Notes: generated by a model from the sequence alone, not told the origin. Shown: positions 1-10,769, counted from the stretch's first letter. The stretch: 64,000 bases of DNA from Pocillopora verrucosa (GCF_036669915.1 NC_089319.1:8774080-8838079), one strand, 5' to 3'. Translations and numbers: made by a program.

Positions 1-88
1 TTATTGCACAATTAAGAATGAAGTCGATTTCGTGGAAAGCGTTGAGTCCATTTCTGTTTTCGGAAACAGGATCCGAAAGCAAACAATA
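1..88 (+). repeat. Diverged direct repeat, copy 1
   Basis: Matches 4951-5038 in the same orientation at roughly 90% by eye. Both copies keep an open frame beginning IKNEVD and ending FGNRIRKQT, so this may be a duplicated exon. No convincing splice acceptor precedes the shared frame and a stop lies just upstream in the second copy, so the coding claim is weak. Weaker similarity between about 1040-1400 and 4090-4400 suggests a ~4-5 kb tandem duplication later split by a LINE. Confidence 0.5.
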
Positions 89-1639
89 TAGGTCACATTC
101 ATATTATGTATAGAAATGCATGTGTATTCATTTATTTTTTTGGCATCATTTAAAATGGAGTATTTCAATGAATAAATGTGGAAATGTTTCATGTTCTCTT
201 AAGGAGTTGAGTGAGATCTCAAATTTTAACTTCTAGCTGTGGATTGTTTCTGAGGAAGAACATATAGGGGTAGTCATACTGGATTTCTGTGATATCTCCG
301 TAAATGTAGCCAAGATTGGACAGAGCGTCGCTTGGTTGTAGGAAAAAGGCAAAGAATATTGCAATGTTCTGACGAATCCACCGCTGATAGTGATCCTAGT
401 GATGATTCTACCAATTTCTTGGAATTGTTTTGTTTATCAGCCTGATCTTGTTAAGCGTTCACAAGAAATATACCTCTAAAATGGCATTTCAAAACAACTC
501 CAAATCTGTACAAAACCAGCTTCGAAGATTTTAATAGTAAAGCAGCAGTGAGGCGTGTATATTAAAAAGATTAGCTTTAAACATTGGAAAAGAGCTGGTC
601 ATTCGAAACGTTGACTCATGCTGAAAGTATTTCATTTATTTAAAACGTTACGGCTTTCTATCCTTTGATTTTATCAGATGATTTCTTTTCATGCCATGCA
701 AGCTGAAACAACGGCATGAATATATTTTCGGAGAACGACGAGCATAACCATGAGTACCAATACAAGGTGAAAGAAGTTTTCATTTTTTTCCTTTCAAGTT
801 CCGCTTTTATCAATAGGGATTTCGTAAAGCTTTTGACAATAAAAATAAACGGTAAAAATGAACGGTAAAACGTTCTGTTTTACCATTCATTATAATTGTC
901 AACACTTTTCTACTTTTTTAAGGAAAAAGCAAGAAATAAAAAAAAATTAATAAAGAAAGAAATTCTAAAAATCTGAAGTCGATCAGGCAGGTTCAAAATA
1001 TAATTTGATTGACTAAGCTCTTTGCTTTGTGCATCGTCATCATGGGACACCATTGCCGGACAAATTATAACCGTTCCTGGTGTTTAGTGTGTTACCTAAC
1101 AGGTGATATTTTCAAATCTTTTCGTGCCATCCAAATTTGTGGGAAATGGGTAAACCAACATCCAATATCTTGGAAGTAGAGAAAAAAGTAACTTCCTTGT
1201 TATGCTGTAAAACTAAAACAAATCAAAACAAATGAAACATTTGTTTTGTCGTAATAGACGGAAACAAATAAAAGAATAATCTGAAACGAACTGTTTTAGA
1301 AAAGACACCCAAACACATGCAATAAATTCGTACTCATGCGCATGAGATCTGTTGCGAAACCTTTAAGAATTTAATAGTAAGCATTCGTAATTAAGCGAGT
1401 CAAAGCAAAGTTTGAGTAGCACTAGCTTTTTAGATACAAGAGCGAACAGAGAAATTAATGCTGTCATTCTGACGCAACCACATGCATCAGTCTGCTGTGG
1501 CCAAAAAAGTCATTCAGAGAATAAAATTATATTTCCAGGTATTTATGCCATTTTTACGCCATGCGTGCTCGACTGAACACAACCCTGACGTGCTACGTTT
1601 TTTCAAACGAACTCTGGAGCACTAAGTTGAACAACTGGA
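89..1639. other. Non-coding A+T-rich stretch
   Basis: No gene recognised. Short poly-A and poly-T runs and scattered short ORFs only. Positions about 1040-1080 share wording with 4090-4125 (a CCATTGCCGGAC core), and 1300-1390 is weakly similar to 4310-4400, which fits an old duplication. Confidence 0.4.
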
Positions 1640-1900
1640 AAGAAGGCGCTTAATTTTGGGGGGAAGGGGGGGCACTTATTATTCATCTGTACTGAGACCG
1701 CTGTAGTTGAAGCTTATAAATTTATAAGTAAAGTGGAAATAGAGACATTTTTCCTTGTATTCCTGCTATTTAAGCAAGTTAGAGAGGAAGGGACGCTTAA
1801 TCGAAGAGGGCGCTCATTTGAAATTATGGCCAATGGGGTGGGCGCTTATTTGGGGGAGGATGCCCGTTTAGAGGTTGTATTGAAACTAATTCCAAAAAAT
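1640..1900. repeat. Imperfect GGCGCTTA-type repeat cluster
   Basis: Several imperfect copies of a GGCGCTTAWT-like motif occur near 1647, 1792, 1808 and 1838, in a purine-rich context with poly-G runs. This looks like part of an interspersed element rather than a gene. The open frame across it (1733-1945) matches nothing I recognise. Confidence 0.3.
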
Positions 1901-2024
1901 GGGAAAGCTTTAGAGAACCAAGTGCCCTTTTGTCGACTTACGTAAGTAATTCCAGTCTCGTTATGTATTAAACAGCTGAGAAGGAGGAACATCATTCGTG
2001 ATGGTTGGACTGCTTTGATTACTG

Positions 2025-2928
2025 GTGATAATTGTAACAGTCATCACATCGGCCCCGCAGGTTGGAGGTAATCGATCCAAGCCAAAGTCATCCACCCTAC
2101 ACGTACTTGCTTCCATGCTAAATAACTGGACCCAAGCTACAGATGGATCTGGCGCTGCTGTGAGAGTGGTCCTATTCGATTACAGGAAGGCCTTTGATTT
2201 TATTGATCACAACCTTCTTGTGCGCAAGGTCTTTAACCTAGTTATCCCCCGGGGCATGGCCCTGTGGGTGGTAGATTTCTTGAAGCAAAGGTATCAGCGC
2301 GTAAAGGTGTCTTCGGACTGCTACTCAGAATGGGAGCCTGTCCCTGCTGATTTGCTGCAGGGCATAAAACTGGGCCTCTGGCTTTTCATCTTAATGATAA
2401 ATAACCTGAGAGTAAGTGATGTACATGGGTGGAAGTATGTGGACGATACCACCATAGCCGAAATCGTGCGTAAGGGAGGCCGAAGTAACATCCAGAATTC
2501 CATCGACGGCGTCCAGGACTGGACTTATGAGCGGAATATGTAGCTCAACGCGGACAAATGCAAGGAATTGACTGTCTAGGAAAAACAACCAATCATTCGG
2601 TCCTGTATAAGTAGATGGAAAGGAACTCTCTAAGGTGCAACATGCTAAGACATTAGGAGTTACAATGTCTAAAGATCTGAAATTGAACGGGCAAGTATAT
2701 GAGTCGATAAGAAAAGCAAATAAGCGCTTCCGTTTCTTAGTGCTCCTTAAGAGGGCTTATGTTAGCCATCAAGACATCATACAATTCTATTGTACAGTTA
2801 TAATGTCAGTATTGGAATACTGTACACCTATTTTCCGCCATAGCCTTCCTGAATACCTTGGTGAAGACCTTAAGCTTGTCCAGAAAAGAGCCATGTCAAT
2901 AATCGCGCCTTATCAATCGTATACATAA
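2025..2928 (+). pseudogene. Reverse transcriptase remnant, YVDD type
   Basis: Non-LTR reverse transcriptase, which would copy element RNA at a nicked target site. Palm motifs A (DYRKAFDFIDH) and C (YVDDTT) are present. Between them the usual PQGTKLGPWLF stretch reads LQGIKLGLWLF, so conserved positions have changed. The frame stops after ERNM and resumes around 2635. No upstream ATG matches a full-length ORF, so it is a dead copy. Neighbouring exons are unrelated. Confidence 0.8.
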
Positions 2929-3282
2929 CCCTTAGATAGCTATGGACTCAGTACTCTACGCCAAAGACACGATGATCACTGCTCTAAGCTATTGAGTGGC
3001 ATAACCAATTCCAACGATCACAGTCTCGCCTAACTACTCCTCCCACGTCTCCAAGGCTCATATAGCTTGAGAAGCAAAAGAAATTTCAATCTACCAGCAA
3101 TGTGCCAACGAGTACATAGCAATGTTTCGTAAACGGCAGTGCTCGTAGCCAGTAATTTGAACAGAGCACTTTAGTTATATTGAGACCCTTTGTAAATAGC
3201 CTCAGTTTTAATTGTACTATATTTATATTGTAAATAATTACTCAATTCAGCCTTTGGCTGCGACTTAGTTATTCCTTTTAAG

Positions 3283-3292
<10 letters not shown>

Positions 3293-3316
<24 letters not shown>
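3293..3316 (+). repeat. (CTAT)n microsatellite tail of LINE
   Basis: Six tandem CTAT units end the LINE, as in LINEs that terminate in short tandem repeats instead of poly-A. Confidence 0.85.
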
Positions 3317-3484
3317 CTTGGAATTAACTCAGATAAAAGCATAATTTTCGAAGCTGAACACTTAAATAAGCTTCGTTCTGGGATGTACACGGAACCAGTG
3401 AAGAAAAGCTGTCATTACTTTTAAAGTCTTTAAATATGTATCGTTTTCTTTACCGATGTGAGTTCTTTGTGTGCGATCTGAGAG

Positions 3485-3612
3485 AATGAAGATGGTTAAA
3501 AGCAATGAAGATGGTTAAAAGCAATGAAGATGGTTAAAAGCAATGAAGATGGTTAAAAGCAATGAAGATGGTTAAAAGCAATGAAGATGGTTAAAAGCAA
3601 TGAATATGGTTT
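3485..3612. repeat. 19-bp minisatellite, six perfect units plus partial
   Basis: The unit AATGAAGATGGTTAAAAGC repeats six times without mismatch (3485-3598), then a partial diverged unit follows (3599-3612). Perfect units imply recent slippage or a length-variable locus. Confidence 0.95.
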
Positions 3613-4663
3613 CGGGTCAGTTTTGTCTTTTACTTCAGTGAATTCCCATGTATAGCGGACTAATTGGCTTCACGGAAATTGTGATTTTGAGCTGACAAGG
3701 TTTTTTCTTTCTCAATCCTGAAACAGAAGAATACTTGAAAGAAAGCGAAAGTTGAAATACCCTAGAACAGAATTAGATTTTTTTTCTTCTTGGCATCATT
3801 AACCATAAATGTAAGCGTTAGATCGATTTTATCCGCAATTATTTCTTGTGAGATATTCGAACACGTGCACACGGCAGTTTATAACCGATTTCTAGGAAAC
3901 TGATTTCCTGATGGTGTTCGTGTTATTTTTTAATGCTATATCCATTTTGTTCTTTGAGTGGATGTGATCGATTTGTACATCATACTACGATTTAAAGATC
4001 TTGAAGTAAAATGTTCTGTTCGAAAACTGAATGCTCTCTAAAGATATAATTGCTTAGCTGAGCACATCCCTTAGCCCCTGCGTTTTTTCAGGGTGCCATT
4101 GCCGGACCAGTCAGAACAAATCTTGGGTATAGTGGTTCAAATAACAGGAAATTGTGGGAAACGTCAAATTTCTAAGAAACGGGTGCTTTGAATCCTTTAT
4201 TCAGGAACAGAGAAAACCATGACTGTGTTGTTTGTGCCATCCACGTATCATTTTGCGATTATAAACTACAATATACATAAAGAAAGAAAATGTCACAGTG
4301 GAAGAGACATCAAAAAAACCGACTAAATAAATACACTTTAAGCGCATAAGAGATCAAAAGCGAAACCACATAGATTCCTAGAATCTAACGAATGGCTTTC
4401 TTTAACAACCATTTCAAAACAGCGTCTGAGCAATAATAATTTTTAGACGCCATAACAAATTAACAAATCGACAGAAAAGTGAATTCAATTTCGGATCAAT
4501 ACATCTCCATTTAAGTTTCTTATTCAGTTCAGCACGAGTAGCTGAAGTCGCGCATGATCACTTCAACAGCTTTCCAGGAAAACTACTCAACGACCGTCTG
4601 TTTATTTAAGAAGTATATTTCTAAGAAAAAAGCAAACATAATCAGTTATTGTGTTTATTTTAG
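3613..4663. other. Non-coding stretch, possible intron
   Basis: No gene recognised. A T-rich run ending in CAG at 4089-4091 precedes GGTGCCATTGCCGGACC, which could be an acceptor, but the following frame soon stops. The stretch ends at the strong acceptor at 4662-4663. Confidence 0.3.
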
Positions 4664-4780
4664 CTCCAGCACAAGGGGTTGGGGATTATTTTCTGAACGA
4701 GAAGAAACTACGTGACTTTGTCGAAGGATTTCATGTTTATATGTCAAAGACAAAGACTCAAGGCAAAGACTGTTCGGTTC
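4664..4780 (+). CDS. Predicted internal exon, unrecognised protein
   Basis: A 117-bp open segment lies between a good acceptor (GTTTATTTTAG, AG at 4662-4663) and a strong donor (GTAAGC from 4781). Both boundaries are phase 1, so the exon could be skipped or duplicated without breaking frame. It encodes a hydrophilic stretch including GVGDYFLNEKKLRDFVEGF and a lysine-rich tail; I do not recognise the domain. The 5477-5602 exon is also phase 1 on both sides and on the same strand, so both may belong to one multi-exon plus-strand gene. Other exons were not identified. Confidence 0.45.
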
Positions 4781-4950
4781 GTAAGCGAATGAAAAAGAAC
4801 GTTAAGAGGAACACATATATTAACCCAGTTGTGTGTTGTTCTTGTTGTTTTTTACTCCATGTTATGTTGTGACAAGAAGTGTTTCCGTGTCTTACATCAC
4901 GTCATCACATTACCCACGTCAACATGGGGTCAGTCAGACTTGTAAATTGA

Positions 4951-5038
4951 TTATTACACAATTAAGAATGAAGTCGATGTGATGGAAAGCGTTGTGTCCA
5001 TTTCCGTTTTCGGAAACAGGATCCGAAAGCAAACAACA
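4951..5038 (+). repeat. Diverged direct repeat, copy 2
   Basis: Second copy of the segment at 1-88. It lies between the two phase-1 exon candidates. Differences between copies change several residues in the shared frame (for example F/V and E/V), so coding constraint is not obvious. Confidence 0.5.
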
Positions 5039-5476
5039 GAGAGAGGTTATATCATTTAGTTTCTGCATTCACTTGCGTACATCATTACCATAGTCTAATA
5101 ATTTTAACGTAATGAGCGGCTCAAAGATATTATCTAGCCATCAGTTGATGATTGTCTGCTTTTTCATAGCATTTTCGTATGAAAATATACAGTTTGCTGA
5201 CACTAGGGTTTAATAACTATTGTTTCTCATGACCGTTTCAAAATGAGCCTAATTATAGTTGACTCCGATCAAAGGTGTGTTGTCTTAAAGTATAGGAGGC
5301 CATACACAAAAATGACGTGTTAATCAGCAAAAGGAGGTGCATGAGGATTGCTGGGGTGGATTCTTTCTTGGCATCCCACGTTTGAAGAGCAAACATCAAG
5401 AAACTCAAAATGGCTTTTATTCCACTTCAATTTGGATTGTTTTTTAACACCTCTACCTATTAAACTATCTCATCAG

Positions 5477-5602
5477 TGTTTGACAGGAAAAGAATTCAGA
5501 TTGATTACAATTCAGACTTTTTCCCGATTTTCTCTGCCTCCTTTATCTTCTCCGAGGTACTGAAAGAGATAGAAAGTAAACGATATTTCTTTGTCATCCA
5601 AG
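5477..5602 (+). CDS. Predicted internal exon, unrecognised protein
   Basis: A 126-bp open segment is bounded by an acceptor (CTCATCAG, AG at 5475-5476) and a donor (AAG then GTAAAC from 5603). It is phase 1 on both ends, matching the exon at 4664-4780. It encodes FDRKRIQIDYNSDFF and KEIESKRYFFVIQ, a mixed hydrophobic/charged segment that I cannot assign to a family. It is probably another exon of the same plus-strand gene; the intervening 0.7 kb would be intron containing the 4951-5038 repeat. Confidence 0.45.
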
Positions 5603-5727
5603 GTAAACCAGAAATAGCGAGAATACATGTATGTGGAGGCTTCCTATGTAGTTTGTATCACACACTGTGAAAACGTTTTTTCAAGCATCACATACAGACA
5701 TATACATATAGTAAAAGCTATAGGCAT

Positions 5728-5762
5728 TTAAAAAAGAAAAAAAAAAAGAAAAGAAAAAAAAT
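5728..5762. repeat. A/AG-rich homopurine tract
   Basis: Poly-A with interspersed G directly beyond the stop of the minus-strand SCRiP-like exon. Low-complexity sequence; it could be a polymorphic tract. Confidence 0.7.
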
Positions 5763-5772
5763 ATAGTGTTGG

Positions 5773-5955
5773 TTAAATTGCATACCGGCAGCAGCATTTG
5801 TTTGTAGAAAATGGACAGTACATTTTGTCTCGGCAGTCAATCGGTATGTCCGGTGGACACGGATCATCAATATAAGTACACACACCCTTCGGCCAGTCGC
5901 ATCTCGGAACATCTGTGAATTCGAAGGATTTGTCCGTAAACATTAAATTGTTCAA
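5773..5955 (-). pseudogene. SCRiP-like cysteine-rich peptide exon, possibly broken paralogue
   Basis: Small cysteine-rich secreted peptide of the anthozoan SCRiP type; some SCRiPs are reported as neurotoxins. The cysteine core CX6CX6CX7CX5CX6CCC is complete (from CDWPKGVC to TNKCCCRY) and a stop follows two residues later. It is the paralogue of the exon at 6542-6741, with identical cysteine spacing. Unlike that copy, the base pair at the homologous splice acceptor is not AG, and I found no signal-peptide exon between 5956 and 6530. It may use another acceptor or be an unexpressed remnant. The upstream in-frame ATG (NNLMFTDKSF) gives no signal peptide. Confidence 0.6.
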
Positions 5956-6541
5956 AAGCGACTTAACGTAGCCATAAGTATTTATTCTTGTCTAGTTAGC
6001 TACTCTTGGAATAAAGGTACAAGTCATCTTCTCCAGAGCTCCCATAACGGTGTAGGTGTAAAATTTTTGTAAGACAACATCACAAAAATTAGATTTATCT
6101 TAAAGCAAATCCCATTAATGGTTCATATACTTTAAGTTAAAATAAACATATCCAGATCTTTTGAAAAGGTGATGGCTAGAAGGAAGTTTTATAAAATCAA
6201 GAGAGGACCTTATTCTCCCTTGAATAAAATGTAATATGAGATTAAGAAGAAAGGGGTGGAGATGGGTTGATGGCTTACTCGAAGAATGGAGTCGGTAGCT
6301 CACGATTACATCTGGCGATATCTACGTCTTTCATACGTAAATGGGGAACTAGTGGCAACAATGCTTGAAAATAAAAACGTTTTGGTACTTTAGTGACATG
6401 TATTATTCACACCGAGATTGCCAAGAAATTATGGAGTTTATGATTAGCCACAGCTGACCTGAAGGTGTCTCACTTGCATTCCATAGATTCATGACGTTCG
6501 CGAACGTGTCAAGACACGGCTTTCTCAGAATCTCAAAATAT
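5956..6541. other. Spacer between SCRiP-like paralogues
   Basis: No gene or exon recognised. A search for a minus-strand signal-peptide exon for the downstream paralogue was negative. Confidence 0.4.
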
Positions 6542-7056
6542 TTAAATAGATTTGCTAAGGGTTGTCTGTGACTTACGTGGCTTTGGTTGCGGATACCGGC
6601 AGCAGCATTTGTTTGTTCCTAATGGACAGTACATCTGGTCTCGGCAGTCATATGGTATGTCCGGTGGACACGGATCATTAACATAAGTGCACACTCCTCT
6701 TGGCCAGTCGCATCGCGGAAGGTCTGTGAATTTGAGCGAATCTTGTTTTGGAAAATTCACGATATGAAAATCTTATCTTAGACCAAAATTATCAAGAAAT
6801 TAAATATGCTTTTAAGAAACAACTTAGGCGCAATTTGGTTTTCAGCGCTCGCATTCTAAGAGTTATTTCGATTCTTGCATACAAAGCGACTTGTATACAG
6901 GAATGTAGTGACCATTTTAAAGAAAACAAATCTCCACGTTCTCAAATTAATTTTCAAGTTATGTTTTAAAATCAGCTGTCGCTTACTTGGATCATCAGAA
7001 CCATCCACAGAGATCGCCAAACCGATCAGCGTAAAAATCAATAGCTTTGCACCCAT
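6542..7056 (-). CDS. SCRiP-like small cysteine-rich secreted peptide, two exons
   Basis: Secreted peptide of the SCRiP type, expected to be disulfide-stabilised and possibly toxic or signalling. Exon 1 is 6987-7056: an ATG at 7056, a typical signal peptide (MGAKLLIFTLIGLAISVDG) and a strong donor (GTAAGC). The intron is 6742-6986. Exon 2 is 6542-6741, with acceptor AG at 6742-6743; the exon junction is phase 1 on both sides, which supports the pairing. Exon 2 carries the CX6CX6CX7CX5CX6CCC core, then a proline/lysine tail. A GTAAGT donor just after the cysteine core (about 6578) could give an alternative C-terminus. A GTG three bases upstream of the ATG is not the start. The paralogue lies 0.6 kb downstream on the same strand. 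The family call is by cysteine pattern only. Confidence 0.7.
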
Positions 7057-7110
7057 CACAAAAGCGAAACAGAAAGTGCAACGAGAGTGGAACTCTATTA
7101 AAAAAAGGAA

Positions 7111-7120
7111 AAATATATAA
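7111..7120 (-). promoter_or_regulatory. TATA-like box for SCRiP-like gene
   Basis: On the minus strand a TTATATATTT motif lies about 55 bp upstream of the ATG at 7056, a reasonable TATA distance given a short 5' UTR. Position is the only support. Confidence 0.4.
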
Positions 7121-7139
7121 AGTGAAGCCCAGTTACTCT

Positions 7140-9200
7140 ATCACTCTTGATAAATACGCTCCAAACATACCGATATTCTTGGCAGAAATATTGCAGTGCC
7201 GTGAACTCAAGGATAAACAGCGCAAGAAGCTGAATGTATCTCTTCCCGAGATGCGAAGAAATGGTAACTGATATGCAAGCTTTGTAGTTTTATTGCTACT
7301 CTCAATCAAGGCAGGTCTCTGCATGTTTCAATCTCGTGATCATACATGTCTGATAACTGATTTTCGATACCCAGGTCTAAAATTAGTTGCCAAAAATTCG
7401 ATATTTAGTCAAGTCGTTCCTCGAGAAAATTGTTTTTGGCAGGCTCACCTGACAGTTTCACTGAGCGTCATTAAGAAAAGCTTGTTCTCTGAAATCATTT
7501 CTTTTCTTCGTTTCTCGTATCTAACCATTTTCAAGCTAACAGTTTACACAAAATATCTTTGATTTCTTAGAAACCCTTTGAACTTTACCTGACCCGTTGT
7601 GTAATCTTTCCAAACAAGGATGGAAAAGACCTTTGCTTTAATGTTCTTTTGTTTCAATAAAAAAAATGTGTCAATCATCCATTAAGTACAGGGGCTTTAT
7701 TCGAGGTGATTTGACTGAACCATTTCGGAAAGGTTTGGCTTATAGTGTCTATCAGCAGCGTTTCTTTCATGACTTCAAGGGTTTGATTCGACTGTTATTT
7801 TGCCATATTCTTGCCTACCTCGAAGTTCGGAAGTAAAAGTATTTTTTTTTCGCATCCAGTCCTCTCGTGTGCATGATTTATCTTCTTTTAGAAAGTCAAT
7901 GATAATGCCCCATGTGTTGACATTTCGAGCATCGTGATCTCAAAGTGGTTGTTTGCAACTGAGGGGAAGAGATCATCTTTAAACGTGTTTTCATGCGGAC
8001 GACAGAGGCACTGAGTGGCAGACTGGATTACCTTCAGATGAACTGCGTACTCAACGAGTCTTGAGATTTCTAAGAAGTATATTCGCGTAACCTGACCCGT
8101 TGTGTAATCTGCGCACCGTAAAGTTGGCAAGCATCCTGAATTTTAGCTACGTTTGTATCATCAGAAGAAATATTTCAATCACACATCCAGCACCGCAGCC
8201 AGGTTTCCCATTGTAACTGTGATAAGCGCCTTATTTGAATACGACAAAGTTTTTCAAAGTTAGTGACATAATAATTTCCAGAATAAATCTTCCAGAAACT
8301 GTTTTAATAGTTGTCTACCTTTAATTTGCCCCTTCTTTGCAACAAAAAAGAGATAATATCTCTATTCTCATCTCAGTTAATGCCTTTCCAAAGCCTCATT
8401 ACTGAAACAAATTTTTAATAACACATCATGCTTTTGCAAGTAGGTGATCCGTGACTTTTGGAAGCATTGGGAGCAGTCTCACAAAGTGAGACCGAAGACA
8501 ACTCAAGATTAACTTCAGTTCTTTCAGTCGCTCCTTACCTTCAACACGCAAATTTCTCTTTAAAGTTTATCTAAACATCGATGAACAAAAATTAATAAAA
8601 TCTATTTTATGTACAAACCCAACACTATTTTCAGTCGTTTGGATTGTTTACGTTCTGATGTGAAACACGAGTCGTGGGAGCAGCTAAAGGTCATTCACTA
8701 ATTGTTTAATTAGATTTAAAGATTGTTGCTTTCCACACAAATATTTATAAGCGACTGTGAGACGCACGTTTTTATAAAAATTATCGACATTGTCCTTCAA
8801 ACACTATATTTCAAGGTGAAATGATTTCAAGTTTCTAAGTTTCGAATTTTTTTTCGATTGTCGGGCCTGATAACTAGTGCCTGCGCAGAAACACCGGAAG
8901 AGCCATTTCGGAAGATAGACGACGAAATGTACGACTCAATTCAAACTTGGATTTTCTACAGAACGCTCAAGTAATAAAATTCTTGACCCGTTATTTTGAT
9001 GATTACATGTCTTACTGTTAACATATATATTTTTATGGAGCCTTTGCACATTTAGTGTTATTTACGGACAAAATACCATGCAGAAACGTTACAACGCGGG
9101 AGTTTATGTGCATCGGCTGTAACCTAACTGAGGATCAGCGGACTACGGAACCTCCGGAACCTGCGAAACCCATAATTTCTTTCTTTTTAACTACTGAATT
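7140..9200. other. Non-coding stretch
   Basis: Several short ORFs, none with recognisable domains or good splice context. The phrase CCTGACCCGTTGTGTAATCT occurs at about 7588 and 8091, a short repeat of unknown origin. No RNA gene seen. Confidence 0.4.
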
Positions 9201-9201
9201 G

Positions 9202-9213
9202 CGCGCATGCGCA
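9202..9213. promoter_or_regulatory. Perfect NRF-1-type palindrome (YGCGCATGCGCR)
   Basis: CGCGCATGCGCA matches the 12-bp palindromic consensus bound by NRF-1, often found at CpG-type housekeeping promoters. It lies in a locally CpG-richer patch (9190-9260). An ATG in fair context at 9351 opens a short frame (MATFIAKNCGG) followed by a GTGAGA that could be a donor. Promoter function and the exon are inference. Confidence 0.35.
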
Positions 9214-9419
9214 AGAGCGAGTAGTAGATATGATGTGGCGAATGGCACTCGCTCGCTGGCTCGCTCGATTGGTCAATTCCTGTAAACTTTTTTTCGATTT
9301 TAGGCTTTTGAGTGCATTTGATAGTTTTTGGTGAGCAACGAACAAACGAAATGGCGACCTTTATTGCTAAGAATTGTGGTGGCGTGAGAAAGAAGCCAAT
9401 GATAATTTTAAAAGAGTTT

Positions 9420-10528
9420 ATTTTTTTCGTTTTAGTTTCAATAAGCCGCGCCAGCGACTGACAGGCGTGCGAGGATTCACACTGAAATAGGAGAACAACC
9501 TTCGTTTTTCATAAAATTGTAGTTTACAATCCTTGAACTTGAAAACAATCCGATGATTCATTAAAAATATCACTTACTCCGAAGCGCTCGGAGGTTACTG
9601 GTGTTCAAAAGCTTTTTCTGTTATGGCGTGAGATTGGGGACAAAATCGATCATTACATTTCGTATCGTGTGTTTTTTCTGTGTGAAGCAACAAAAGGTGC
9701 CGGCGACTGACGAAATTAGAAGTTAACACGAAAATCAAATAACTCCAAAACAAATAATTTTGGCTACCGATTTTCAGTTAATTTTTAAAGAACATTTTTT
9801 TTTAAGCTTCAAGACAATTTGAAGATTCAAAATAAATATTACGTACCGAAATTCGAAAGTTATACACCACAAAATTGATAAATAGGCCTGAAATGAAATT
9901 CTTACTTGTTCTTGATTATACGTTGCCTAGCACGTGACCAAAATCTACCCAGGCGGAAATCCAAAATGACGGTGGCAGGACGTAGTTATATCACTCAAAA
10001 CTCGTTCCCGTTTGTCTCATTTGATAAAGAGGGAATCATTAATGTTACCATTAAGACAGTATTGCCTTGATTTTCCAATATTTACAGTGATAGACAGTTA
10101 ATTTCACTTTTCACCCTCATTTACTTCCAACCTTTTCTTTTGAACCAAAAACAAAAATGTTATATGTTTAAAACACATGACATCATCCACCCTTGTCAAA
10201 TGTATTAGCATAATCATTTCAATTGCAATGCCTTCTTATCCCAACGTTACTTTGTTTCTTTGCTACATCAGTGAACACTGAACTACTGCTCGTACTCTAA
10301 ATATGACAATCAACCACAAAATTCCTTAAACCAGATAACATTAAACATGATCCAAAAAATCATGCGAGTCATCTGTCAATTCACGAGTTTGCTCACAGAG
10401 AACCTTGATTATAAAAAAGTAGTAATAAAATAAAATAAAGAAGATTACATTAACAGACATATCTTTTTAACGTCCTTGACGTCCACCTAGAAGCATTTGA
10501 CATTAATTGTAGTGGTATTCACCGTGAT
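9420..10528. other. Non-coding stretch
   Basis: A+T-rich and without recognisable exons, RNA genes or repeats on either strand. Confidence 0.4.
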
Positions 10529-10702
10529 CTAAAAAACCCGCGTGAGAGAAACTCGAACCATCTTTGAAAGCTCTGACGGTTTGGTTACCGTGATATTCGA
10601 ATAACGCCTCAGCATAAGAATATGATCTTCAAAATCGCTGCGATTTATCTCAAAACAGATAAGGGTTATCAACACGCTAAGGGTTATCAACACGACTTTC
10701 AT
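10529..10702 (-). CDS. Candidate small secreted peptide (57 aa) or first exon
   Basis: The ATG at 10702 opens a 57-residue frame beginning MKVVLITLSVLITLICFEI, a strong signal peptide, followed by a polar, cysteine-free segment. The hydrophobic core is made by an 18-bp tandem duplication (10660-10695) encoding VLITL twice. A possible donor (GTAACC) inside the frame would make this the first exon of a longer gene. No homologue is recognised and the earlier in-frame ATG lacks a signal sequence. Confidence 0.35.
   Translation of the reverse strand: MKVVLITLSVLITLICFEINRSDFEDHILMLRRYSNITVTKPSELSKMVRVSLTRVF
10660..10695. repeat. 18-bp tandem duplication
   Basis: TAAGGGTTATCAACACGM occurs twice head to tail, within the signal-peptide coding part of the ORF at 10529-10702. 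Confidence 0.8.
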
Positions 10703-10769
10703 TATCTGTGTTTTTAGATCTTCGCCCAGGACGTAGCAATATTTTCTACTTATTACTTGCTTTCGCATT

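Larger units (their letters stand above)
2000..3316 (+). mobile_element. Decayed non-LTR retrotransposon (LINE), 3' part
   Basis: This carries the reverse-transcriptase core and downstream region of a LINE and ends in a microsatellite tail. The RT frame 2025-2543 shows a DYRKAFDFIDHNLL palm motif and a YVDD catalytic box at 2436-2447. A second frame (2635-2928) carries the conserved region after RT (LGVTMSKDLKLNGQV, RKANKRFRFLVLLKRA). A stop separates the frames, no endonuclease domain is present, and the element is 5' truncated. The tail is about six CTAT units at 3293-3316, typical of CR1/L2-like elements; the clade is inferred. It differs in sequence from the LINE family found from 14.7 kb onward. 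Confidence 0.85.

Noticed and set aside
3485..3612. CRISPR array
   Set aside because: Direct head-to-tail units without spacers in a eukaryotic sequence; it is a minisatellite.
6856..7059. 67-aa ORF starting at 7059
   Set aside because: The first codon is GTG; the real ATG is at 7056 and the frame runs through a strong splice donor, so only 6987-7056 is coding.
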